Shown here one piece after another: positions 1 to 8,637 of a stretch of 21,780 nt of DNA (positions are counted from its first letter, which is position 1; each line of letters starts with the position of its first letter). The stretch spans positions 1 through 21,780 of the forward strand of contig JACKQL020000261.1 of assembly GCA_018296165.2 (NCBI GenBank). The letters are read 5' to 3'. The notes beneath the pieces are model-generated. The model did not search any database, was not told where the DNA came from, and saw only the letters and a program-made list of their open reading frames with translations. This DNA is from Termitomyces sp. T153. Taxonomy: Eukaryota > Basidiomycota > Agaricomycetes > Agaricales > Lyophyllaceae. The translations under genes were made by a program, and so were the position numbers.

Positions 1-600
1 AATATATCAACTGCCATTCTCAATACTCATTTGCTCCAGCTTTCACTGCATTCAACCTACTCATAGCATCTAACATTAGGATCAAAGCCTTCAAAGCAAG
101 CATGAATGTCCCATTGTCATTTTCTTGGTGTCTAACGTCAACAAGGATAACAAAATAGCCTATAGGCGCACTTGCATGTGCTACTGCTTATCTGACTAGA
201 CCATGCTGTGGGTTGACCAGATCTTGAAAATTAGGGTATGTTTCCTGACATCTTCCATTTGTTGGCTTCAACTTACAGACTTGTTGCTAGAACAACCACC
301 TATCTGTCTTGGTTACATTTGTCATGAGTTGAGGATTATGAAAGATTGAAAAAGAAGGGTATGGTATGTTGTCATCTTGTCACTCTTGTGCAATGGTTGA
401 CTTCAATGCATATTCATCACCTCCTGCTACAGCTCTCTATTCAACAGAATTTTTTGCAGCATTAACCTTCCATTGCACTCAGGAATTGAACTATTCCAGA
501 GCTATCACTGGCTGCTCTCACTTCTCCTATGTCTTCAATCATGATGCACCAGCCAGTGCTTGTTCAACATTGTTACTCCCAGATGACATTGTTTTACCTC
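1..600 (-). pseudogene. Decayed coding sequence, unidentified protein (left flank of the LTR element)
   Basis: One minus-strand frame reads as coherent protein from about position 590 (a Met-Ser-Ser-Gly start) down to the window edge, broken by roughly ten stops, mostly TAG and TGA. The best stretch is at about 190-1: it contains APIGYFVILVDVR, then NDNGTFMLALKALILMLDAM, then NAVKAGANEY before a TGA. The opposite strand is also fairly open, with a plus-strand frame from 366 that crosses the insertion point, but its composition is Cys- and Ser-rich and looks like a shadow. I do not recognise the family and see no catalytic motif. The stop pattern fits CGA-to-TGA and CAG-to-TAG decay. The LTR element inserted just upstream of the putative start. 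Strand choice rests on amino-acid composition only. Confidence 0.35.
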
Positions 601-615
601 TCAAATGTATCCTTG

Positions 616-619
616 CCAT
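616..619. repeat. Target-site duplication CCAT, left copy
   Basis: CCAT at 616-619 directly abuts the left LTR (starts TGATG at 620). The same four bases at 11134-11137 directly follow the right LTR (ends ATATCA at 11133). Ty3/gypsy integrases commonly make 4-6 bp duplications. The boundaries are independently fixed by the TG...CA ends, the primer-binding site and the polypurine tract. Confidence 0.8.
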
Positions 620-1504
620 TGATGCGAAATGTAAGTTTTGATGCCATCAATTGATTGGATCAATGGATCAAACTTTGTTTTGACAGAGTTTTGAAGGCTT
701 AAGTTATACAAAAGCTCACATAGGCATTACAGTCATAGGTATAAATTGAAATTGATTTATTTGCTAGTTGAGATGGCCTCAAACTATTGAATGGGTCCAA
801 AATATATATAATTCAAAAACCCAAACCAACTAAATACTTGTAAGCCTAAGATAGCCACTCCCTGGGGCTAGCCAAGCCATGGTATGTCATTGCTTGTCCT
901 CTCCTCCAATTCTTCTCTCCTTTTATAGCTCGTTGTATGTGCACAGACCAGGGTGTTTTCTGCATGTGCTTATAGGTGTACCATGTGGTTTTCCTTGGCC
1001 TTTCTTTCTTATTGGTTGGTCATACAAGATGATGTGCTGGGTCAGTGTTATTCAGTTTTTGATTTGTCTGACCTCTTTTCTCTTACTCTTTTTCCCTCCA
1101 ACTTCTCTTCAATAGACTTTGCATGGTTGGTATGGTGGCCAGCTCAGATCTCAGGTGGTCTGGCATATGGTATTGAGGGGAGGTGGGATTTTTTTTTATT
1201 GTTGTGTTTAGACATCCATGTCTGTCCTCAGCATTGGTTAACTTTCTAGCTGGTTTTGCTGAGCACAGCCATTGATTGTTGATCAAATGCATGACCAGCC
1301 TCTGTTCTCAACATCATAGATCCTGCTGGCATTGTTGTATGCATGCCTTTTGGGTTCTTCAGTGTTTCTTATTTTACTAGGTATGTTTTTATGCCTATGG
1401 CTTTTGGCATCTTATCCAAGCTTACAGTTTTCAGCTTGTTTAATTGGTAAACCCAGTTTTTCCTAGTTCTTTCAACCTGTCTCAAGTACAAGACAGGCAT
1501 ATCA
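620..1504 (-). repeat. Long terminal repeat (3' LTR in element orientation)
   Basis: This pairs with 10249-11133 over 885 bp without net indel. On the plus strand it starts TGATGCGAAATG and ends GGCATATCA, so in element sense it starts TGATATGCC. By eye it differs from its partner about once every ten bases, nearly always by transitions and often as CA against TG. In element sense an A/T-rich TATA-like run lies at about 798-812 (plus strand aatatatata), and an AATAAA lies just downstream at about 757-762, fitting U3-R-U5 in that orientation. Confidence 0.93.
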
Positions 1505-1514
1505 CCTCCCCTGC
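1505..1514 (-). other. Polypurine tract (plus-strand primer of the LTR element)
   Basis: On the minus strand the bases immediately before the 3' LTR read GCAGGGGAGG and abut TGATATG. A purine run at exactly this junction is where the RNase H-resistant primer for second-strand DNA synthesis lies in LTR retrotransposons. It fixes both the LTR boundary and the minus orientation. Confidence 0.8.
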
Positions 1515-1584
1515 ACCATTTACTGACTGCCCTCAGTCAGGTCTATGCATCTTTTGAAAACTGCTCACACTTGATCACCCTCAA

Positions 1585-1594
1585 TTTTTAAATA
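1585..1594 (+). promoter_or_regulatory. Possible TATA-like element for the antisense gene
   Basis: TTTTTAAATA lies about 75 bp before the ATG at 1667 and is followed by a pyrimidine-rich leader (1615-1660), a common arrangement in fungal promoters. A/T-rich runs are frequent here, so this is weak. Confidence 0.25.
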
Positions 1595-3484
1595 CAAAAG
1601 CCCAATGTTCTTGTCTTTTACAAAAATTATTTTCCTTTCCTCAATCACATCCATCATCCTATAAGGATGCTCTCAACACAATCCTCTTTCCCTGCTGCAA
1701 TGGCACTCAACCACCCTATTCCTACTACACCTTGCAAAAACCTTGTGGGTCCTGCTGCCAAACTTCCTTGTGTGCCCCCAACTACTCACCCAAGTTCTGG
1801 CCAGAACTTGCCTGACAACTTTGCCCTTCTCCAGTGCTCTGTCAAGCATGACATGCATTAGGTTATCTTAGTGGTCCTCCAGCTTCCTCTATTTGCCCAG
1901 GCTGTCATTGGTTTCTGTGGAATTGCAGCTGGTATCCCTGGAACTTGGGCTGACCATGCCCAATATCTCAGCACTATGCAGCTAGTGAGTTCCTTTTTTG
2001 TCCTTTCTTTCCTTTCTTTGTTCTTTTTCACCCTCCTTCTCTTTGCTTCAGCACTTTGCTGACCAGGCTGATTTCCTGTGCATCACTGAGCAAAAGGGCC
2101 TTTTTGACTCCCTGACCACCACCCTTCCAATGATTGATTGTAGCACTGCTAACAACTCCATTGACATCCAGTCCTTTCTTATGTTCACCAACACTATTCT
2201 CCAAATCAAAAAAAATTGGTGAGAGGTCCACCATCAGCAGGAGGCAGAAGTCCAACATCAGCAGGAAGCAGAGGAGGTACATTTTCTCATCAATACCTTT
2301 TTTGTTGACTGACATCTTGTCTTTTCAGCTGAAGTGGCACACTCAGGATCAGGATGTCAACATATTAGGTCTGCTCCTTATTTGTTCTGGCAAGCGGTGA
2401 GCTAACATAAGTCTAGCCTACAAACTTGACTTGCTTGCTTATTGTTTTGGCACCCTCAATCTTTTTCTTTCCTATCCTCAGGCTAAGCCTGATGGCAAAC
2501 CCAAGCCCAAAAAGGTCAAAGTCATTCTGGCTTATAGTTCATCCCCTTTTCCTTTCTTCACTTCTCAGCCCTTATTTGTCTCCCAGCCAACCTCAAACCT
2601 GGAAGTGAGGCTGTGCTCTTGCTTCTTGGCCAGATCAATGCTGCCCTCAAAGCTGTCCAACTTGCTGATGATGGCACCCACATGCCTTGCACCAATCTCC
2701 AACAACACCATGATGCTGTCCACCTTGCTGTGCAGCAACAACTCTATTTGCTCAACATTGCTCTCCAAACCTACAAGCTTATTTTGGCTTGCCTTATTCA
2801 CCTCAATAAAACTCTTGGTCTTTCCAATGCCAAGCATACTGGAGATCTACTCAATGATCTCCAAGTTTTGCCTGAGGTACTATTCTTTTTTCAACTTTCC
2901 TAACTTGTTTTTACTTATTCAGAGCCTTAGGTCATCAATTCTGATTCTGATGTCAAAATTGCTCCTTCATCTCTGAAAATTCCCCATCCCCCCATACTTG
3001 TACAAGAGGCCCCCACTGTCACAACCCGTCCCCTGGACCCCCGCACATCGTCCAGCAACCCCCCAATTCCCCAAAACCCCCGACGCTCTGCCAAACTTCC
3101 GCCTATGCCCCGCGCCTATTTTGGTTAGCCCTGACGCAACCCCAGCTAACTCCGACGCCTCCCCGGCTAACTTCAACAGCCCCCTGGCCAACTTTGACAC
3201 CTTCCCCGCAGCCACTGACACTTACCCTGGATCTCCCAAACCCCAAGAACCACCCCCGCTGTTCCCAATCTTTGCCACCCATCATCAACTCAACACCCTG
3301 GTTCCTCCAACCCATTCCGGAGTATCACAATAACCTCAGGGCAACCTGCGTTCCCAAATGATCCCATCAACATATCAGTGCAGCCCGACCCTTGATCGCA
3401 ACTGACACCTGCCCACTCTGTCAAGCTCCGCCAAGCCCCGCCGCCGCAGCCGATGTACCCCAAAGTTCTCTCTCTGGTAGTCAG

Positions 3485-3492
3485 TATATAAG
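3485..3492 (+). promoter_or_regulatory. TATA box of the solo LTR
   Basis: TATATAAG lies inside the solo LTR after a C-rich U3-like segment and before a T/C-rich stretch, consistent with the LTR's own promoter in plus orientation. Transcription would run rightward through the tail of the interrupted antisense gene. Confidence 0.45.
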
Positions 3493-3604
3493 ACATCGAG
3501 TAGCTCTTCGTACTCTAGTCTTGATATTGCTTAACGTTACCTATGGTCTGATTGTTTCCTTCTTGTGTTTTGTGTTTTGTGTTTCATGTCTCATTTTCCT
3601 TACT

Positions 3605-3661
3605 CTCAGTCTCCCGGTTTTATCTCAGTCTCCCGGTCTTATCTCAGTCTCCCAGTCTTAT
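3605..3661 (+). repeat. Three tandem 19-bp units in the solo LTR
   Basis: Three consecutive units at 3605-3623, 3624-3642 and 3643-3661 follow CTCAGTCTCCCGGTYTTAT, with one or two differences between units. Short tandem repeats are common in LTRs. They may affect promoter or RNA processing, but no function is visible. Confidence 0.8.
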
Positions 3662-4398
3662 CATGTCTCCATTTCGTTATCATTCTCGTTATTGTTTTGT
3701 ATCTTCACTCGAATCTACTCTTGTTCCATATCAACTCCATTTCATTTCGTCCGGCACTGTCTTGGTGACTTCGTCCAACCATAGTGCCCAAGCCCTCCTC
3801 AACCTTAACGGCCTCACGAACTCCACAATTACAATTACGAACCCCAAAACTCTTTCCCAGACCCAAACCCCGCTCTTCATTTGGTCCCAGACTCCATCAA
3901 CTCCGATTGATCTTCCATCAGACTCCAGCTCCGCTCCCATTGATCACGTAGCCACCTACTCCTTTGCCTCTGTGAATCTCCCATACGGTCTTCTGCCTGA
4001 ACCCCGCCAAGCCTGTCCTGTTTCCTTGCAATCTGACTTCTCTGGACCTCCCCAGATCTGTCCGGATCACATCCCACCAACTATCCGCACAAGCCATCAG
4101 TGCTCAGAACGCTTTCAAGTGTTTGGTTGCCAGTGCAAGGGGATCACGCCCACCTAGTAAGGACTTGCCCAGTGCAGCTGAGCCCCTGAGGTCAGCGCAA
4201 CCTGACACCCACATTGTAAGCATTGGTGTTGCCTTTGCTTAAACTAGCATAGCCCTTTTTAAACATCCCTACTTGTAAAAAATCCCTTTATATCTTTATA
4301 TTCCACAACCCCAAATATAATGCTATTAACCCCAAAAACATGTGATTAGGTCTTTTTAACTTATTTTGACTTTAAACAAAAATTTTCAAAACTTTTTG

Positions 4399-5331
4399 TC
4401 AACTTTTGGGGCTATTGTCTGAGTTAATTGTGTTATGGTTTAGAGGTTCATAAAGCCTTATAGATCTGAATGACAGATCTGACATAGCATTTATAGTAGG
4501 CCTTTGTAGTTCTTCCCTCAACTCTTTTAACTTTTCTGGAATGATATCTACCCATTGCTCTAGGCTTTGGGATAGCTCCAATCATTTTTGAGCTTTGTAA
4601 GGGACTACTCTAAAAGCCACAACTCTGGTCTGCCAAACTGACCCATTCAGCTCTGCCACAATGTAATTACCACCCTTGGTCTTAGTAATTACTACCATTG
4701 GACTATGAAAATGGGGCAGCATTTTAGCACTGTGTGAACTTTCTGTAATCATATTCTTGACCAAGACTAAGTCCAAAGGCTTGAAATTGAAGTCTTTGAT
4801 AGAGTTTTTATGCTCTTCTGCAGACTTCAAGGCCCATTGGAGTTTGTCCTTCCCAACTCTTTCTTTCATTTCTTCTACATGTTGGTGGTGCTTGGCTAAA
4901 GCCCTAGCACAATAACCAATCAACTCCTCTGTAGATAATGGCCCTTCTGGTAATTCTATTAACTAGGTAGCCTCTACCAAATCCAAAGGTAGAGTTGGAT
5001 GAGCTCTAGTGACCATGAAGTATGGTGAACATTCAAATCTCTATTGGATAGTAATGCAATCACTCCACATTACATGGAAGAAGAACTAAAACCATTTAGT
5101 GTGATCCTCACAAGCTTTGAATAAAGCTTGCCTGACATCCCAATGTGGCCTTTCAATTTTGCCATTAGCTTGAGAGTTGTATGGAGAGATAGCAATGCCT
5201 CTGATTCCATATTTACTCTCTATCCAAGCTGTGACCTTTTTGAATTGTCCAGCATTGTCCATGATGATCTCTGCAATGCAGCCCCATTTCTGTAGGTAAC
5301 AGAGGCTGAGAGAGAGATAGTACTGCAACAA
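4399..5331 (-). pseudogene. Integrase remnant (core half and C-terminal domain) of the LTR element
   Basis: In one frame from about 5331 downward the sequence encodes the second half of an rve integrase core: the second catalytic Asp in MDNAGQF, then YNSQANGKIERPHWD with the catalytic Glu. It continues to an SH3-like C-terminal domain (FKPLDLVLVKN, then NYIVAELNGSVWQ, ending AFRVVPY) and a tail to about 4399. The zinc-binding HHCC region and first catalytic Asp are absent: the preceding 744-codon RT-RNase H frame ends in its post-RNase H linker only 8 bp upstream, in another frame. In-frame TAG stops occur after KWF (about 5085), after TIQ (about 5037) and after VEAT (about 4965), and a TGA follows AQK (4582). 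At two of these the family normally has Trp, so TGG-to-TAG is likely. No chromodomain is seen. The enzyme cannot be functional. Confidence 0.85.
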
Positions 5332-5338
5332 GATCTAT

Positions 5339-7573
5339 TTAAGATGTCTGCTGCTGACTTAGAACTGCCTTCCTAAGTTCCATCTCTTGAGACCTTGCTC
5401 TATCAAGTTCTTGTTCAAAGTCTGATACTTCAGTGGCTACTGCATGTAAATAGCCACCCCTAGTGTCAATTTGATCTGCAAACTCTTCAAGTGCTAAGGG
5501 TTCCCAATCCTCCCATCCTGGTTCATTGTTGGTTTTGTCTGCATATTCAAAGTGCATAGTCTTTGGATTGTCCACCAACTCTGGATTAACAGGTGGGTAC
5601 TCCTCATCTTCTGGCTGCTTGAGCCTCCTAGACAGGCCATCAACACTAAAGGTCTTTCCTGGCACATGTTTCAAAGTAAAATGATAGAGTAGGACATCCT
5701 TGATCCATCCCATGATGGTGGCATTAGGTCCTACTCCAGGATTGCTTAGCATTCCCTTCAAATACTTGGCATCTGTCTCCACTACAAGCTTCCTACAATC
5801 AATTAGCCAATACTTATTAGCTTGCAAGGCTCTCATCAAACTATACAATTCTCTCTTAGGTTGTGAGAATCTTGCCTCCCTCTCATTCAAGGTGATGGAT
5901 CCTAGCTTAGCACAAGTGCATTGCTTAAGATTGTCTGGAGCTTCCTGGAATATTCCAAAGCTCACTGCCATCCAAGAAGTGTCCACTGATAAGATCACTG
6001 CCTCTCCTGACTCATAGTCAAGTGGTTTTAGAGGTGCACTTTTAGCTAGTAACTTCTTTAACTGGGCCATTGCTGACTGCTGTTCCTCACTCCAAACCAA
6101 TGGTGTGTGGTTTTGAGTCAATTTGTTGATGGGTGCAGCCACTTTAGCATAGTCTTTAATAAACATCCTAAAGGTACCACAAGTATCTAGGAAAGCTCTG
6201 ACATCTGACTTGTCTTGGCAATCACCCCACCCCATAACAATGGCCAACCACTTGGTCTCAGGTTTCTGTCCTTCATAGGAACACCTGTGTCCAACTACTA
6301 CAATCTCATCTGCACAGACTACTGACTTTTTCCCAGAGAAAGTTTCTCCAGCATATTTGATTCTTTGTAACACTCTGTTTACATTTTGCAGATGTTCCCA
6401 TACAAATCTCCTAATGCCTGGATTTTCTGGGATAACCTCATAGCCTCTATCTGGCAACTCATACCTATGAGGTGGACCTCTGATTGGCACATCATCAATA
6501 TATGGCCAAGTTACATAAGGTATCTCATCTTTTAAGATGAAGGTAATGTCATCATGAAATATTGGTACTGAATTTGTCCAGCCCATTGGCAGGGTTACCA
6601 ACCTTAGAGCACCAAAGGGTGTCTGAAAGGTGGTATAGTCCCTAGACATCACATCCAACACTCTCTTATCATATCCCACATACAAGTCAAAGAGTCCTCC
6701 ACAAGCTCTGCCAGCAAAATGACTAGCCAACTCTTCAGTTGCTGGTAGCAACCCAGAGTGTGCTATGGTCACTTTGTTTAAAGGTTCCAAGCTGTGAACT
6801 ATCCTCAAACTCTCACCATCCTTCTTCAAGACTGTGAAACATTGGGATCTGTATGAGGAGTTGGATGGCTCATATACTCCTGCCTTAATTTTCTGCTTTA
6901 TCATCTGGCAGATTTTATCTCTGAATCCAGGAGCAATGGAAATGTTCTTCAATACCCAGGGGGTGTGAGGAATTACTGGCATTACTACAGGAGGGAAGAA
7001 TTCCTCCTTGAGTCTACCTCTTTGAGAATCATCCCATGTAAAAGCCTCATTCTGCAGCATTATTAGATGATGTACTGCCTTCATCTCTTCTGGCCACAGA
7101 AAACCATCACTATGTACTTGGTCAATGATTTCCTTGCACTCAGCAGTGTACCTCCCTGTGGGTTTGAAATCAGGTAGATTTGAGTCCAACTTTGGCATGT
7201 CTGCTAGTGGATCCCCAGTGATACACCTTTCAATTCTAAACTCCTCAGGAGAGGTTCCTAGTACAGGTTTTATCTTCCTAGCAACAGGTTTGTATTTTTT
7301 AGAAAATACTTGTGCAATTTCCCCCACACCTGCTTCTAACTCTAGGCTTTCCTGCTGCACTAAGATCTCCTCCAGCTTCTCTGGTATCTGACACAGCTGC
7401 CCATTTAGATAGGCTGCTAATGTCTTCTCATCTCTTCCTCCTACATCTCCCTCTGCAGCAAAGGCCTGCAGATACACATCCCTCAACTCTTGGTTCTTGA
7501 ATCTACTATGATTTATAGTGTATCCAGTCACCACTACTTCATCAATCTCCTTCTCTCCAATCATCACTGCCAC
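5339..7573 (-). CDS. Reverse transcriptase-RNase H polyprotein of the LTR element (open frame)
   Basis: This 744-codon frame encodes the enzyme that copies element RNA into DNA in virus-like particles. Residues 1-195 are a linker after protease. RT spans about 200-430: VLKKDGESLRIVHSLEPLN, motif A FDLYVGYD (Asp296), TLPMGWTNSVPIFHDDI, and motif C YIDD (358-361). RNase H spans about 520-650 with Asp531 (SVDTSW), Glu575 (KRELYSL), Asp601 (VETDAKYL) and Asp645 (SVDGLSRR), so every catalytic acid is present. Residues 650-744 are an acidic linker. The PMGWTNSVPIFHDD and YIDDVPIRGP blocks match a gypsy group I know from mushroom genomes. The start given is a GTG; the frame is open to about 7610 and its first ATG is at about 7564. 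It overlaps the protease frame in -1 register. It is the best preserved gene in the window. Confidence 0.93.
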   Translation of the reverse strand: MAVMIGEKEIDEVVVTGYTINHSRFKNQELRDVYLQAFAAEGDVGGRDEKTLAAYLNGQLCQIPEKLEEILVQQESLELEAGVGEIAQVFSKKYKPVARKIKPVLGTSPEEFRIERCITGDPLADMPKLDSNLPDFKPTGRYTAECKEIIDQVHSDGFLWPEEMKAVHHLIMLQNEAFTWDDSQRGRLKEEFFPPVVMPVIPHTPWVLKNISIAPGFRDKICQMIKQKIKAGVYEPSNSSYRSQCFTVLKKDGESLRIVHSLEPLNKVTIAHSGLLPATEELASHFAGRACGGLFDLYVGYDKRVLDVMSRDYTTFQTPFGALRLVTLPMGWTNSVPIFHDDITFILKDEIPYVTWPYIDDVPIRGPPHRYELPDRGYEVIPENPGIRRFVWEHLQNVNRVLQRIKYAGETFSGKKSVVCADEIVVVGHRCSYEGQKPETKWLAIVMGWGDCQDKSDVRAFLDTCGTFRMFIKDYAKVAAPINKLTQNHTPLVWSEEQQSAMAQLKKLLAKSAPLKPLDYESGEAVILSVDTSWMAVSFGIFQEAPDNLKQCTCAKLGSITLNEREARFSQPKRELYSLMRALQANKYWLIDCRKLVVETDAKYLKGMLSNPGVGPNATIMGWIKDVLLYHFTLKHVPGKTFSVDGLSRRLKQPEDEEYPPVNPELVDNPKTMHFEYADKTNNEPGWEDWEPLALEEFADQIDTRGGYLHAVATEVSDFEQELDRARSQEMELRKAVLSQQQTS

Positions 7574-7605
7574 CTCTCCCTGGTCACTGACCAGATTATT
7601 GAGAT

Positions 7606-8290
7606 TTAAAATTTTGGATCACTATCTCCTCCAACACCTGCCTTTGGCACTTTCCCTCTTTGAAGAGTGGGCAGAGCTGTCCTGTGACCAGTATTAGGAT
7701 CTTTGATAGTTATGATGGCACTGCCATCTTGAAGATTTTGTATGTTGCTTTCTGTCAGTGTGTCAAAAGGACCACCCAACAAGACAGTATAAGCTGGCTT
7801 AACAACAATATGCACTTGTAGATAAATAGTGAAGCCTTCAGCAAAAGTAAATGGCACATTTTTGGCTAAACCAACTGATGTAAACACTTGACTATTAGCA
7901 CTCTCTATCCTTAAGCATATGTCTGGATCCCAAGTCAATCCTAAATAAAGTGCCTCATCTAGTGCCATACAGACTATCTGAGAACCACTATCTAGAATTG
8001 TCTCTACTTGTCCCCTCTGATTGACAATGGGGTTCAAGAATCTCAACACTTGCAAATCTCTAGCCACATACACCACTACTGGCTTTTCTCCTGGAAAGAT
8101 ATTTTCCAAGTAAGTGGCCACACAATCCTGATGCACTACTGCACCAGTAGGCAAATCATTTTGTGTCCCATCTGCAATGAAATAGGTTGCTATTGGTAGG
8201 TCATTGACATCTACTTTGTCAGATGGTTTCTTCTTCCTTACAGTCTGCTGTTGAACTGCTACTCTTATTGGGATTCCTAGACTGAGTTCC
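7606..8290 (-). pseudogene. Retropepsin-like aspartic protease domain of the LTR element
   Basis: The frame is open from about 8290 and ends at TAA 7606. It encodes VRKKKPSDKVDVNDLP, then GAVVHQDCVATYLENIFPGE, then the protease core: ILDSGSQIVCM holds the active-site Asp-Ser-Gly, followed by ESANSQVFTSVGLAKNVPF, IYLQVHIVVKPAYTVLLGGPFD and IITIKDPNTGHR. The ILDSGSQI and LLGxPFD blocks are typical of gypsy proteases, which cut Gag and Pol in the particle. The domain itself is intact, but it is cut off from the upstream part of the same coding unit by a frame change near 8290. It overlaps the RT frame (-1) at an A4T4 run (7608-7615). It could be a separate cistron, but I think it was once continuous with the ORF starting at 8629. 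Confidence 0.85.
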
Positions 8291-8629
8291 TGATTTGAGA
8301 GTCAATTTTTGTATCATTGCTTCTCTTAATCTAGGAGCCACATCTAACAGTTCTCCAGTACTGAAAGGTATAGTAGCCTCTCAGAGCCTATCAATGGTTC
8401 TATCCCACTCCTTCCTCCTTGTTCCTGTTAAGGAACTTTGAATAGTGTCCTGCACTGGCAAGTCTGGTTCCTCATTGAGGGCTGGAACCTTCTCAAAGGG
8501 TAGGTCCAGTTTTGGTGCTTCTCTAGGTGGAATCACCAGAATTAGCTTTTCTTTCCAGGGTTTTTCAGGGGTTCTCTCTAGCAATGAGGATACTGCTGGT
8601 TGAGATGCCTCTTTCCTGATTGCCTTCAT
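8291..8629 (-). pseudogene. Gag-protease linker ORF of the LTR element
   Basis: The frame starts at ATG 8629, only 8 bp after the Gag stop and in -1 register. It encodes a Pro/Glu/Lys-rich segment (KPWKEKLILVIPPREAP), then WDRTIDRL, a TGA (8381-8383), and continues in frame as EATIPFSTGELLDVAPRLRE and AMIQKLTLKSG. The last block resembles the conserved helical segment that precedes the protease in fungal gypsy polyproteins. The reading then has to shift near 8290 to enter the protease. The simplest view is one former ORF from 8629 to 7606 broken by a stop (likely CGA to TGA) and a one-base indel. Confidence 0.7.
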
Positions 8630-8637
8630 TGAGTTAT

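Larger units (their letters stand above)
3017..4207 (+). mobile_element. Nested solo LTR (1191 bp), young and CpG-rich
   Basis: The unit starts TGTCACAACCCG and ends CAACCTGACA (5-bp inverted ends TGTCA/TGACA), with CCCAC on both sides. No gag or pol lies between, so it is most simply a solo LTR left by recombination between two LTRs. A TATATAAG at 3485-3492 and the following CT-rich stretch suggest plus orientation. It contains many CpGs (for example in 3026-3120, 3430-3460 and 3800-4080), unlike the flanking DNA. It holds plus-strand ORFs of up to about 200 codons (3552-4157) with no recognisable domain; I treat these as chance ORFs of an LTR. A decayed relative of its 3' end lies at about 17400-17536. 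Confidence 0.85.
3012..4212. repeat. Target-site duplication CCCAC flanking the solo LTR
   Basis: CCCAC at 3012-3016 and again at 4208-4212 immediately flank the TGTCA...TGACA unit. A perfect 5-bp duplication is the expected mark of LTR-element integration, and it shows the unit arrived after the surrounding element. Confidence 0.88.
1667..4219 (+). pseudogene. Spliced antisense gene inside the LTR element, unidentified product, disrupted
   Basis: This is a plus-strand gene opposite to gag-pol, in the 3' part of the element. Likely exons are 1667-1984, 2052-2276, 2329-2396, 2482-2536, 2587-2876, and 2931-3016 continuing at 4213-4219. Introns of 50-85 bp have GT...AG ends, most with pyrimidine-rich acceptors (gtgagt...ttcag, gtacat...tttcag, gtgagc...ctcag, gtacta...ttag). 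The 2537 donor (gttcat) and the exon 3 frame are uncertain. Exon 1 carries an in-frame TAG (1859-1861) and exon 2 a TGA (2220-2222). Exon 2 encodes SFLMFTNTILQIKKNW and then a Glu/Gln-rich repeat (HHQQEAE, QHQQEAE). A basic patch (KPDGKPKPKKVKV) follows in exon 4. Exon 5 encodes about 96 residues of Leu/Ala/Gln-rich, probably coiled-coil helix. The solo LTR splits the last exon; bridging it, the frame closes at TAA 4217-4219. I do not recognise the family. No retroviral-type enzyme motif is visible. Confidence 0.6.

Noticed and set aside
879..1292. Short ORFs at 879-1115, 953-1249 and 1083-1292, and their copy at 10523-10744
   Set aside because: They fall within the LTRs, are duplicated only because the LTRs are, and differ by many substitutions without codon-position bias visible by eye.
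1673..2315. Minus-strand ORFs at 1673-1858 and 2028-2315 as an extra gene 3' of the integrase (env-like)
   Set aside because: They show no signal peptide, transmembrane or coiled-coil pattern, and they cross splice signals that make sense only on the plus strand.
3552..4157. 201-codon plus-strand ORF, and the 3392-3784 ORF
   Set aside because: Both lie wholly inside the solo LTR, show no domain and have Ser/Leu/Phe-rich composition from CT-rich DNA. LTRs of this size often contain chance ORFs.
5700..6017. 105-codon plus-strand ORF
   Set aside because: It is a shadow of the well-supported minus-strand RNase H domain.
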